Source: Staphylococcus massiliensis CCUG 55927 (GTDB taxonomy: Bacteria > Bacillota > Bacilli > Staphylococcales > Staphylococcaceae). From it: a DNA stretch of 57,827 nt. The position numbers and the translations under genes were made by a program. Below are positions 1 to 8,336 of the stretch, piece by piece. The first letter of the stretch is position 1; each line of letters opens with the position of its first letter. Under the pieces are notes generated by a model. It ran no database searches and was not told the origin of the DNA. It saw only the letters and a list, made by a program, of their open reading frames with translations. The stretch covers positions 1,446,220 through 1,504,046 of the forward strand of contig NZ_JH815593.1 of NCBI RefSeq assembly GCF_000298075.1. Reading direction: 5' to 3'.

Positions 1-2
1 GA

Positions 3-25
3 GCGTCTCGCATCATACGAGACGC
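3..25. terminator. Hairpin at window edge
   Basis: Eight-base arms (3-10 and 18-25) pair perfectly around a 7-base loop. The arms carry the same GCGTCTCG sequence as the stronger hairpin at 64-92. It could end a gene lying to the left of the window or be a second terminator after lctP. There is no clear T-run on either side. Confidence 0.4.
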
Positions 26-63
26 CTCCTATTCATCTTATAATTCTCTAGAACCAAATAAAC

Positions 64-94
64 AAGGCGTCTCGCACCAAGCGAGACGCCTTTT
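64..94 (-). terminator. Rho-independent terminator of lctP
   Basis: A perfect 12-bp stem (64-75 with 81-92) closes a 5-base loop just after the lctP stop on the minus strand. A T-rich stretch follows in the minus direction, and TTTT follows on the plus strand, so it may work both ways. Confidence 0.75.
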
Positions 95-105
95 CATAAT
101 GAAAA

Positions 106-1695
106 TTAAAGAATAAATGTCATGAAGATAAAGCCGCTAATACCTACAATTAAGCAATAGAACATTGCTGGTCCTAATGTCTTACGGATAACGCTACCTT
201 CTTTACCTTCCATACCAACAACTGCACAAGCGGCTACTACGTTATGGATACAAATCATATTTCCGACTGCACCACCGATAACTTGTAACGCGAGTACAAC
301 GTTCGTGTTCATACCAATTGCTTCTGCAATATTATATTGAACTTCCGCAAACGTTAACGTCGATACTGTCGCACTACCTGTGATAAATGAACCAAGGGCA
401 CCTAAGAATGGTGAAATAAATACCCAGTTGTCACCAAATGCTTGTACCATACCATTCGCGATGTATTTCGGCATACTTAATAGTTCATTCGCATTAATAC
501 CTGAGTTACTAAAAACATGTACCATCGCAAGTGTAGCCGTTAACGTGATACCTGTTGTTTTAATCGTTTTCAAGGCATCTAAACTTGCTGTCGTGAATAC
601 ACTAAATGACTTACGTTGAATAAATACGGCGCAAATTGCAGCTAACGCTAAAATCGTTCCAGGTGAGTACAAGATCGCCCATCCTGAAGAAATCTTTTCA
701 AAGCCGAGAATCTGATTCCATGATAAATCAATTGCAGTTAACGTGAAGGCCTTTAACTGAGGCACCACGCGTGTTAATAATAATAACGCTACTACAATTA
801 AGTATGGAGACCAAGCTGCAAATAAGTTCATATCGGACTTTGTCGTCTTACGCTTGAACGAGTCGTCTAGAACATCAAGCCATACTTTCTTAGGAATTAA
901 GAAGTTAAATTTCGCAGTTAACACAGCTACGATAATACCTGTTAACGACGCTAAAATTGAAACGAATTCTGGACCAAAGACATGCGCGTATAGCAACGCT
1001 GAAGATGAATACACGATACCGATTAATAACGTCCAAGGTAAGATTTCAAGAATCGACTTCAGTTTGTCCTTCTTACCAAAGAACAATACCATTGTTAACA
1101 CCATGATTGATGGCACTAACATACCTGTTACTAAGTCGATTAATGTAATCGTCGCACCTGTATCAAAGAACAATGTGCGGTCCGCATGCTTTAACGTACT
1201 CAAACCAACGATTACTGGTGTCCCTACTGCACCAAAAGACACAGATGTACTATCCGCAATCAAGGCAGCAGTTACGGCTGTTAAAGGTCTGAACCCAAGT
1301 GCTAACATTAACGGCGCTGTAACCATTGCTGGCGTACCGAAACCTGCCGCACCTTCAATTAATGATCCAAATAAGAATCCTACAATAATCACAAGTACAC
1401 GCATATCGTCTGAGATACTTTGGAAACCTTGGTTAATTCGGTCCACTGCACCAGTACCTCTTAATGTATTTAATAATACCAACGCACCAAATAAGATCAG
1501 TAAGATCGTTAATGTCTTATGTGTACCTTGTAAAATAGATGCTAAAACGGCTTTCGTTTCTATTCCCCAAACGAAAAGACCTAGCGTTGTCACTACGATT
1601 GCACTGATAATCATCCCTTTTAAAGCAGACATACGTAGAACAACTAAAAATAAGAACGGCACGATGACCGCACTTAATGCTACGAGCATCATCAT
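106..1695 (-). CDS. lctP: L-lactate permease (LctP/LldP family)
   Basis: Membrane symporter of the LctP family, importing or exporting lactate (possibly glycolate) with protons. The protein is almost wholly hydrophobic with about a dozen membrane segments, and carries the family stretches [16 protein letters not shown] and [14 protein letters not shown] near residues 110-170. With the start at 1695 it is 529 residues, the usual family length (about 530). This ATG has GAGGGG some 10 bases upstream; the open frame extends back to 1797, but those extra residues are charged and lack family likeness. Staphylococci usually have two lctP paralogues and I cannot say which this is. The gene is monocistronic with its own terminator, and a cre-like box sits at its promoter, suggesting carbon control. 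Confidence 0.88.
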   Translation of the reverse strand: MMMLVALSAVIVPFLFLVVLRMSALKGMIISAIVVTTLGLFVWGIETKAVLASILQGTHKTLTILLILFGALVLLNTLRGTGAVDRINQGFQSISDDMRVLVIIVGFLFGSLIEGAAGFGTPAMVTAPLMLALGFRPLTAVTAALIADSTSVSFGAVGTPVIVGLSTLKHADRTLFFDTGATITLIDLVTGMLVPSIMVLTMVLFFGKKDKLKSILEILPWTLLIGIVYSSSALLYAHVFGPEFVSILASLTGIIVAVLTAKFNFLIPKKVWLDVLDDSFKRKTTKSDMNLFAAWSPYLIVVALLLLTRVVPQLKAFTLTAIDLSWNQILGFEKISSGWAILYSPGTILALAAICAVFIQRKSFSVFTTASLDALKTIKTTGITLTATLAMVHVFSNSGINANELLSMPKYIANGMVQAFGDNWVFISPFLGALGSFITGSATVSTLTFAEVQYNIAEAIGMNTNVVLALQVIGGAVGNMICIHNVVAACAVVGMEGKEGSVIRKTLGPAMFYCLIVGISGFIFMTFIL

Positions 1696-1762
1696 ATAAA
1701 CCAACCCCTCACACCTTAAGGCATTCATATAATTGATTAAGTCATCTGATGACCTTATCTCT

Positions 1763-1781
1763 ATTATAGTAATCGTTTTCA
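1763..1781 (-). promoter_or_regulatory. lctP promoter -10 with overlapping cre-like site
   Basis: On the minus strand TATAAT occupies 1768-1763. It abuts TGAAAACGATTACT (1781-1768), which matches the CcpA cre consensus TGWAARCGYTWNCW at 13 of 14 positions. A TTGAAA lies 20 bases upstream of the -10, a long spacer, so the -35 is uncertain. Repression by CcpA on good carbon sources would follow if the site is real. Confidence 0.45.
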
Positions 1782-1944
1782 TTACGAATTTCAACAAAAT
1801 TTTGAATTATATAAATTCACCTAAACAGATTTGAAAAATCAGATTTACACGCTTATAAAGGTATTGTAAAATATAAAATGATATTTAAAATGTTTCGTTT
1901 ATTACGTAGTTCGCCTTTAAGAAATGAATGTGAGGTCATGATTC

Positions 1945-2406
1945 GTGGTTAAAAAAGTATATGTAAGAAATATTGATGATTATATATTAGTAGATGATCA
2001 AGATTATGAACGTGTTAATGCGTTTCTTTGGCATATTACATATGCACATCAAACGAGACGCTGTTTGGCTTTTATAGAAGGGAAAAAGGTGGCACTGCCG
2101 AAGTACATAACTGGTGTTAACCACGCTTATCAAAAGGAGAAGAACCTCGACTTCACGCGCCAAAACATTGGTATCGACGCACATAAATACCGTTATCGCC
2201 AACCACAGAAGAATAGCTCATGCCCATATAAAGGTGTGTCCTACCACAAATCGACGGCCTGCTCGAAGAAGTATCGCGCCATGATTTCGCTTGGTGACCG
2301 CCAAGTCTTTCTAGGTTATTTCGAGACGGATAAGGAAGCCGCACACGCTTATAACCAAGCCGTTGTGAAATATTGGAACGGCAATGGTTACATGAACGAC
2401 ATATAA
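1945..2406 (+). CDS. AP2-domain protein with degenerate HNH-like N-terminus
   Basis: A 153-residue protein starting at GTG (GAGG about 9 bases upstream; the nearby ATG codons run into stops). Residues about 90-150 form an AP2/ERF-type DNA-binding domain: YKGVSYHK, then YRAMI, LGYFETDKEAAHAYN. The N-terminal half (YILVDDQDYERVNAFLWH) resembles the start of HNH-AP2 homing endonucleases. The HNH core, however, is short and altered: VNHAYQKEKNLDFTRQN replaces the usual VDH...LDNR..NLR pattern. It stands alone between lctP and a convergent gene, with no sign of an intron or phage. It is either a decayed homing endonuclease or a domesticated DNA-binding protein; I favour the latter weakly. Confidence 0.65.
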   Translation: MVKKVYVRNIDDYILVDDQDYERVNAFLWHITYAHQTRRCLAFIEGKKVALPKYITGVNHAYQKEKNLDFTRQNIGIDAHKYRYRQPQKNSSCPYKGVSYHKSTACSKKYRAMISLGDRQVFLGYFETDKEAAHAYNQAVVKYWNGNGYMNDI

Positions 2407-2408
2407 AA

Positions 2409-2475
2409 TCCCCACGCCTTGAAGTCTACCTCCTGACACCATCTAGTCAGAAGCGACCTCACTTACGCGTGGGGA
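2409..2475. terminator. Long-range hairpin between convergent genes
   Basis: TCCCCACGC (2409-2417) pairs with GCGTGGGGA (2467-2475) across a 49-base loop that itself holds a CTGAC/GTCAG hairpin (2433-2450). It lies between the AP2 gene and the convergent secreted-hydrolase gene and probably ends transcription, though T-runs are weak. Confidence 0.45.
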
Positions 2476-2489
2476 AATTCATATATCAA

Positions 2490-3200
2490 TTATTGTGTGA
2501 TACCGCGATCTACCGCTTGAACAAACTTATCCATCTCTTCTGTATAATTTTGCGCATTACTTCGCGCAGAGCGACTTAAGTCGCCATCTTTGAAGAACGT
2601 CTTGACCGTGTCACTTGATAGCTCCAGTTGCACGCCAGCACCCTTTTGATTGCGATTCACAATATTATCAGGGTTCGTACCAGCTATGCCGTCCGTACCA
2701 GCAGCTACACGAAATCCTTGAGCCTCGAGCTCGTCTTTAATCTTCGCCTGCAAGTCTTTGTCTAAACCACCAATATAAACGTCATATTCAGACTGCTTCG
2801 TCTTATGAATCGACACCGTCTTATTCGAAGCCTTTACCATCTCTAACGCTTTTGGCTCATCGAAATGTGACGACGTAACGTGTAGTTCACTATTATCAGA
2901 TGCGCGCATACCTTTGAACGTATAATAACTTGAGATCGTGTTACTCGCGATGCGCTTCGCAACCTCTGACGTACCAGGCTCAATACCTCCACCATGTGGC
3001 GCCATAACTAACGATTTACGACCTTCATTTAGCGTCTCAATCACCCAGTCCTCACCTTTAGTCGTTTCTGTCATTAGATCCGTCATCGAATCATATGTAT
3101 CCTCCGCATGCGCTGTACCATGTGGCATCATAAGCGACATAGATAGTACACCTACTGCACATAATCCCGTGATACGTCCAACTAATCTCTTCGTATTCAT
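2490..3200 (-). CDS. Secreted poly-gamma-glutamate hydrolase family protein
   Basis: A 236-residue exported protein. The start has AAAGGTGAGG upstream, and residues 1-32 are a signal peptide ending in AHA. The mature part matches the phage-type poly-gamma-glutamate hydrolase family (PghP, PF05908): a zinc-site motif APHGGGIEPGTSE near residue 67, a second histidine in VSIHKTK, and GLDKDLQAKI further on. Such enzymes cut gamma-linked glutamate polymers; staphylococci can make a poly-gamma-glutamate capsule, but no cap genes are in this window. The true substrate is therefore unknown. Monocistronic and convergent with the AP2 gene. Confidence 0.75.
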   Translation of the reverse strand: MNTKRLVGRITGLCAVGVLSMSLMMPHGTAHAEDTYDSMTDLMTETTKGEDWVIETLNEGRKSLVMAPHGGGIEPGTSEVAKRIASNTISSYYTFKGMRASDNSELHVTSSHFDEPKALEMVKASNKTVSIHKTKQSEYDVYIGGLDKDLQAKIKDELEAQGFRVAAGTDGIAGTNPDNIVNRNQKGAGVQLELSSDTVKTFFKDGDLSRSARSNAQNYTEEMDKFVQAVDRGITQ

Positions 3201-3315
3201 CGTTACCTCACCTTTACATATAAATTTAATCGTACATCTTTAGCATACCTAAATGATATAAATGACATATAAATTTATTCATAATATTTATTAACCTTTT
3301 GAAAAGGCCTTTTAA

Positions 3316-4182
3316 CTAAGCATTCGCACTTTCTAAGATTTTAGACATCGAACGATTCACACCATGACGATACATATCGCCGAACTTCACAAGATGCACA
3401 AGCAACAACCAGAGCGCATAGAACTCAATACGCAATTCAGCGCCCTCATCAAGCGGATACGCCGCATGATAAGCCTCATAGAAATCTTGAGAGAAACCAC
3501 CAAACACCTTCGTCGCACCTAAATCAAACTCACGATCACCATAAAGCGGTGCAGGATCAAATAGCGCCGGCTGACCATTCGTCAAGAACATATAATTGCC
3601 ACTCCATAAATCCCCGTGCAACAACGACGGCTCAGACTCATGCGCCTTCAATTCATCAACCATAATTTCACGAACCGCTTCATACTGCTTCACATCTTCC
3701 TCCTTGAAAAGCCCTTTCGATACAAGGATGTCACGCAAATGATCCATACGCTTTTCAATGAATAACTCAGACCACGTGTCCGTCCACGTATTATCAAACG
3801 AAATATCGCCACCTTCGTATGGTAAATCATAGCCAAACTTCGTTTCATTAAGACGATATTGATGAAGTTTCGCAACAAGATGACCCAGTGCACGTTGGTC
3901 ACCCTCATAACTTTCATCTAAGAAAGTAAGTAGAAGATATGCATTCCCTTCTATCTCACCAGACTCAATCACACGAGGAGCCGTAACATCAGCCTTCTCA
4001 AAGTCCTTCAAACCTTGAATCTCAGCCGCATAAAAATCAACCGTACGATTAGGCTGTACCAGCAAGAAATACGTCTCATGCGTCGACTCAATACGGAACG
4101 CCTCATTGACAGAACCGCCACCAACAGCCGTTACATGTACTATCGGATCAATCGGAAGTTGTTCAAACCATGCATCATTCAT
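3316..4182 (-). CDS. Fructosamine-3-kinase family protein
   Basis: A 288-residue cytoplasmic kinase-fold protein of the fructosamine kinase family (PF03881). It has an aminoglycoside-phosphotransferase-like catalytic loop LLHGDLWSGN near residue 185 and a metal-binding segment LFDPAPLYGDREFDLG about 20 residues later. Family members phosphorylate ketoamines or ribulosamines on glycated proteins and so help deglycation. The start has AGGAGG 7 bases upstream. It stands alone in its orientation with no obvious partner gene. Confidence 0.85.
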   Translation of the reverse strand: MNDAWFEQLPIDPIVHVTAVGGGSVNEAFRIESTHETYFLLVQPNRTVDFYAAEIQGLKDFEKADVTAPRVIESGEIEGNAYLLLTFLDESYEGDQRALGHLVAKLHQYRLNETKFGYDLPYEGGDISFDNTWTDTWSELFIEKRMDHLRDILVSKGLFKEEDVKQYEAVREIMVDELKAHESEPSLLHGDLWSGNYMFLTNGQPALFDPAPLYGDREFDLGATKVFGGFSQDFYEAYHAAYPLDEGAELRIEFYALWLLLVHLVKFGDMYRHGVNRSMSKILESANA

Positions 4183-4318
4183 AACATAGCCTCCTAAAAA
4201 AGTTGATATATGTATACACCCGTTGTAACAAAAAGTTTGGGTGAAAGCTATTGAAAGGGTATAGGTAACAATTATTTAAAAAATTAGGAATTAGTCTAGA
4301 TTTTATTCACAAAAATAA

Positions 4319-4342
4319 GGCTAGAACGAGCAAGTTCTAACC
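4319..4342 (-). terminator. Terminator of the NUDIX-helicase operon
   Basis: A 10-bp stem with one wobble (GGCTAGAAC with GTTCTAACC) lies 17 bases after the helicase stop, and TTATTTTT follows on the minus strand. Confidence 0.65.
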
Positions 4343-4358
4343 TCACAAAAGTTTTTTA

Positions 4359-7223
4359 TTAAGTTTGAACAATGTATCTATAAATGTCATCTCTAACAGG
4401 TGTTTCTAAACCTAATCGCATTGTTACTACACTTTTACCATTAGGCATATGGTCTTCTTCAGCACTTCCGTCAATGACATTCGCTTTTCCTAGGTAATAA
4501 TATTCCATACCTTCAGCACTTTCTTTTTTTACGAAAAGATAAATTAGTGAATTCGATTCCTTATGATTTAATATAGGTTGCACTTCACTAGATGTTAATT
4601 TTCTAGGTGATCTTGTGAACCATTTCATTTCATCTTGGCTTAGAAAACGATCTTCGTATTGAGTATTTTCACTAATATCATCTTCTTTATGATAATTAAT
4701 AAAAATTGGACAAGTTTGATACTTCATCTTGTAGCCGTTTACAACTCCTGATTCATCACTTTTCCAATTAAGTATTTTGATTACATCTTTTCGCGTATAT
4801 TTTTTATATAATTCTAACTCAGAACTTGAATTATGATAATTTATGTTCTTAAACATACTAACTTTCATAATATCTTCAAATAACAGATTAAACGGGGGTT
4901 TTTTCATGGCTTCCACTAAAGTTTTACTTACTCGTATCTTTTCACCATTAGTCTCAATTAGTGGCTTACCATAAGTCTTTTCAATATCATTTTTGAAATA
5001 AGAAAAATCAAAAATCCTTAGTGCCGTGTCTACATCACTTAAAGTAATTGTATTACGCTTTGTTCTTACATCTTCTAGAAGTTCTTCTTGGTTTTTTGAC
5101 GATCTAACTAATGATTGTAATACTAAGTAATCTACATCACGAATACCCGACATAATTTCACGTGACAGCATCGTAAGATTTTTAGATTCATTACTTGTTA
5201 GGACGTTATCCATACATTTTACATAGCGTAGAAATTCATAGTAGTTTTTAAAGTTATCTAGGATGACATTGGGATCTATAGAATGCTGTTCAACGAAATC
5301 CATCAACATAGGCGTTCGACCTAAACGTTCTTTTAATTTATTAAAAGCATTTTTAATTACGAGTTTTCCATTTAATGAAACTTTGTTTAAAGACTCAAAT
5401 ATTTTGGTCTTAGCAACTGCCTCAAAATTAATTGTAGACACGCCATCTAACACAGTATTATCCGTTAGAAACTTACGATAATTATCCTTATTTTGTGACT
5501 GATCGCCTGACAGAGCAATAGGTATTAAATAGTTATTATCATAGTTACCAATAAAGTCTATCACCGTTACGTAATCTTTATTCGTACTCTTACGTAGCCC
5601 TCGCCCAAGTTGCTGAATAAATATAATACTAGATTTAGTTGCTCTTAACATAATAACTTGATTAACTTCTGGAATGTCGATGCCCTCGTTAAAAAGGTCC
5701 ACAGTTATAATATAGTTAATAACGCCGTCCTTTAATTGCTGCATTACTTCATCTCGATAAACCTGAGAATCTTCACCTGACAAAGCAACCGTTGGAACGT
5801 TTAGTGAAGTTAGTTTTGTTGCTAGCTCTTTAGCCTCTGACACATTGCTAACAAATATAAGTCCCTTTAGAACATCACCTGAATAGCCATAGTAATGTGT
5901 TTTTTCAAGTATATAGTGTACCCTTTCATCTGAAGCTAATTTTTGTAGTGCTTTAGGGTCATCCTCTTCAACTTCATCCTTCACATATTCCGTTACGCCA
6001 AAATAATGAAAAGGACATAAAATTTCGCTTTCAAGCGCTTTTTGAAGACGTATTTCATAAGCAATGTTGTAATCAAACATTTCAAATATATTACGTTCGT
6101 CAGTTCTCTCAGGTGTAGCAGTCATACCTAATAAGAACTTAGGTTTGAAATAATTATATACACGTAAATATGATCTAGCTGCAGAACGATGGGCTTCATC
6201 AAAAATAACGTAATCAAAATGATTTTCACTAAACTTTTTATATACATCAGGTTTAGAAATTGTTTGAACCGTAGCAAACACATATTTTGCATCTATTTTC
6301 TTATTCTTACCTGTTAGCAAGCCAAATTCGTTATCATCTTCAAATGGAAGTACTTTTTTAAATTCTTCGATTGCTTTTTTCAAAATTCCTTCGTTGTGTA
6401 CAATAAACAACGTTCTTTCTGGTTGATAGGCTCTAACATCTAAAGCACATAATATTGTTTTACCGGTACCAGTTGCAGAAATGATTAATGCTTTGTCTGC
6501 TTTCTTATCTCTTAAATTCCTTAATGAATTGAGAGCTTCTTCCTGCATGATATTGGGAACGATTTCTTTCGATATCGTTAATTTTTTCTCAGCTTCCTTT
6601 TGAATTTCAACAATTTGCTTGAAATCTTTGACCTTTTGATATTGAAATGTTTCTTCATAAGTTTTAATCCATTCTTCATTTAAAATAAAACTATCATTCC
6701 ATAATTCTTCAAATTGCTGTTTAACATGATAAATGAGATCGCCGTTTTTATGAGTTGATAAAAATAAGTTTTGTTCATAGTTCTGTTTAAGTGCATCTGA
6801 TGTAAGATTAGAACTACCCACAATCAATGTAGAATAATTTTCGTGGTCAAAGATATAGCCTTTAGCATGAAATCCTTTTATATCAGTTAAACGAACATCT
6901 ATATTATCAAGCTTCAATAATTCTCTAAACATTTTTGGGCTATTAAAGCCGAGATAATTTGATGTTAATATTCTTCCTTTTACGCCTTTTTGATTTAGGT
7001 CGTATAAGTGAGATTTTAAACTAGCTAAACCACTTTCCGTGATGAATGCTACAGAAATCGTAAATTCACGACATTTATGTAGTTCATCTATAATGGTAGA
7101 TAATACATTTTCTTTTTTATTATTAATAAGTAACTTAGGTGCAAAGTTGCCTTGGTGTGAAATGGAACGATCTATAAAACCTTTTTGTAATGATTGATTA
7201 AAGTCCTTGATCAGCTTTTCCAT
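4359..7223 (-). CDS. PLD-nuclease/SF2 helicase with C-terminal DUF3427
   Basis: A 954-residue multidomain protein. Residues about 40-170 form a phospholipase-D-like nuclease domain with one HKD motif (HAKGYIF at about 119, then GSSNLTS). A superfamily II helicase core follows: Walker A SATGTGKT at about 250, DEAH at about 342, TATPERT, and motif VI QLGRGLRKS near 550. The last 250 residues fit DUF3427. The ATG at 7223 has GAGGG 8 bases upstream and begins only 4 bases after the NUDIX stop, so the two genes form an operon; the open frame runs back to 7253 without a better site. The architecture suggests processing of damaged or foreign nucleic acid. The exact job is not known to me. Confidence 0.85.
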   Translation of the reverse strand: MEKLIKDFNQSLQKGFIDRSISHQGNFAPKLLINNKKENVLSTIIDELHKCREFTISVAFITESGLASLKSHLYDLNQKGVKGRILTSNYLGFNSPKMFRELLKLDNIDVRLTDIKGFHAKGYIFDHENYSTLIVGSSNLTSDALKQNYEQNLFLSTHKNGDLIYHVKQQFEELWNDSFILNEEWIKTYEETFQYQKVKDFKQIVEIQKEAEKKLTISKEIVPNIMQEEALNSLRNLRDKKADKALIISATGTGKTILCALDVRAYQPERTLFIVHNEGILKKAIEEFKKVLPFEDDNEFGLLTGKNKKIDAKYVFATVQTISKPDVYKKFSENHFDYVIFDEAHRSAARSYLRVYNYFKPKFLLGMTATPERTDERNIFEMFDYNIAYEIRLQKALESEILCPFHYFGVTEYVKDEVEEDDPKALQKLASDERVHYILEKTHYYGYSGDVLKGLIFVSNVSEAKELATKLTSLNVPTVALSGEDSQVYRDEVMQQLKDGVINYIITVDLFNEGIDIPEVNQVIMLRATKSSIIFIQQLGRGLRKSTNKDYVTVIDFIGNYDNNYLIPIALSGDQSQNKDNYRKFLTDNTVLDGVSTINFEAVAKTKIFESLNKVSLNGKLVIKNAFNKLKERLGRTPMLMDFVEQHSIDPNVILDNFKNYYEFLRYVKCMDNVLTSNESKNLTMLSREIMSGIRDVDYLVLQSLVRSSKNQEELLEDVRTKRNTITLSDVDTALRIFDFSYFKNDIEKTYGKPLIETNGEKIRVSKTLVEAMKKPPFNLLFEDIMKVSMFKNINYHNSSSELELYKKYTRKDVIKILNWKSDESGVVNGYKMKYQTCPIFINYHKEDDISENTQYEDRFLSQDEMKWFTRSPRKLTSSEVQPILNHKESNSLIYLFVKKESAEGMEYYYLGKANVIDGSAEEDHMPNGKSVVTMRLGLETPVRDDIYRYIVQT

Positions 7224-7227
7224 TTTA

Positions 7228-7620
7228 TTAACCCTCTTTTGCAAGAATATCAACAGCTGGTATATCTGCAGGTGCCCATTCTAATTGGTGTAATTCATTA
7301 GCCGCTAACCACTTAATTTCTTTATGTTCTGTTAAAGTAGGTAGTGTTTTATTTAAAACACAACGATATGTAGTTAGTTCAATGATCCCGAAATCGTATT
7401 CGTATGTAGTAGTTGTAACTTTGTCTTTAACTTCTAAGTCGCACTTCATTTCCTCTTTAATTTCTCTTTTAAGTGCTTCGACATCTGTTTCATCTTTTTC
7501 GATCTTACCACCTGGAAATTCCCACATGAGTGGTAAAGACATAGACTCACTTCTTTGAGCACATAAGATTTTGTTATCAGAAAAGATTACTGCTCCTACA
7601 ACTTTAATTACCTTTTTCAC
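7228..7620 (-). CDS. NUDIX hydrolase, MutT-like
   Basis: A 130-residue NUDIX protein starting at GTG 7620, with AGAGG about 9 bases upstream; the GTG at 7629 lies almost on the ribosome binding site. The NUDIX box is intact: GGKIEKDE, seven residues, then REIKEEM near residues 37-58. It resembles 8-oxo-dGTP and other (d)NTP pyrophosphatases (CTP pyrophosphohydrolase type). It is translationally coupled to the downstream helicase, so it probably acts on nucleotides relevant to that enzyme rather than as the general MutT. Confidence 0.85.
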   Translation of the reverse strand: MKKVIKVVGAVIFSDNKILCAQRSESMSLPLMWEFPGGKIEKDETDVEALKREIKEEMKCDLEVKDKVTTTTYEYDFGIIELTTYRCVLNKTLPTLTEHKEIKWLAANELHQLEWAPADIPAVDILAKEG

Positions 7621-7719
7621 GTGTAACACCTCTTAGTATTTGTTCTTTATTATATTTTATCAAATAAAAGCTAATGAGTAGAAAAATTTAATTCTCTAAA
7701 GTAAAAACTTATAAAATAA

Positions 7720-7741
7720 AACCTAGGATTTCTCCTAGGTT
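7720..7741 (-). terminator. Terminator of the DoxX gene
   Basis: A 9-bp perfect stem (AACCTAGGA with TCCTAGGTT) is followed by TTTATTTT on the minus strand, 17 bases after the DoxX stop. Confidence 0.75.
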
Positions 7742-7757
7742 CAGTTTCTTTTAATAT

Positions 7758-8105
7758 TTATTTTTCGTCGTTTTCGAATAATAGCCAGAAGTTAATTAAA
7801 CTAATACCAAATGAAGGGATACATCTTAGGATAGAGTCTTTTGCTAGGAAGATGTGTGATAGTGACGCTACGATCATTGTGCCTAAGATGAGTAGGTTAG
7901 CAAGGTAACCGAAGACACGTTTCCATAAACCTACGATAAGTCCAATGGCACCTAGTAATTCAAATACTCCTGTCAATTTACTGAAACCATCTGGATAGCC
8001 GAAGTCATCGAAGTCTTGATCCATGTTCCCCTTCATTAAATTGAAACTTACTATCACGAAGAAAAACGCGACAATACTTTGTACAATTTTGGCTGCTTTT
8101 GACAT
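7758..8105 (-). CDS. DoxX family membrane protein
   Basis: A 115-residue protein with four hydrophobic segments, typical of the DoxX family. The ATG at 8105 has GGAGGAGGT just upstream and so is preferred over the frame start at 8126. Family members are small inner-membrane proteins linked in some bacteria to thiol and oxidative stress; no specific role can be read here. Single-gene unit with its own terminator. Confidence 0.8.
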   Translation of the reverse strand: MSKAAKIVQSIVAFFFVIVSFNLMKGNMDQDFDDFGYPDGFSKLTGVFELLGAIGLIVGLWKRVFGYLANLLILGTMIVASLSHIFLAKDSILRCIPSFGISLINFWLLFENDEK

Positions 8106-8240
8106 GTAATACCTCCTCCGAATCAAATTTATTATATATGCATTAGTTTACTTCTAACCTATTTTTTAAAATTTTATACCTGTTTTTGACAAATTTTGGT
8201 TACATAAGTACCTAAATTTCTTTCAAGGCAATTTAAACAA

Positions 8241-8265
8241 GAGCCAAAAATTTAACGATTTGGCT
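8241..8265. terminator. Hairpin downstream of the NorB-like gene
   Basis: AGCCAAA and TTTGGCT pair around a 10-base loop, with CTTGTTT following on the minus strand. It lies beyond the stronger terminator at 8282-8309 and may be a back-up. Confidence 0.35.
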
Positions 8266-8281
8266 TTTCAAGGAGAAAAAA

Positions 8282-8309
8282 GAGCTGGGACTATATTAAG
8301 TCCCAACTC
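8282..8309 (-). terminator. Terminator of the flavin-fusion/MFS operon
   Basis: A 10-bp stem with one wobble (GAGCTGGGAC with GTCCCAACTC) is followed by TTTTTT on the minus strand. Confidence 0.8.
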
Positions 8310-8336
8310 CGTGTCAAAATTTAAGTCTCTATATAT

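Noticed and set aside
854..1699. 281-codon open frame on the plus strand
   Set aside because: Wholly antisense to lctP, whose family identity is clear; no ribosome site and a composition typical of shadow frames.
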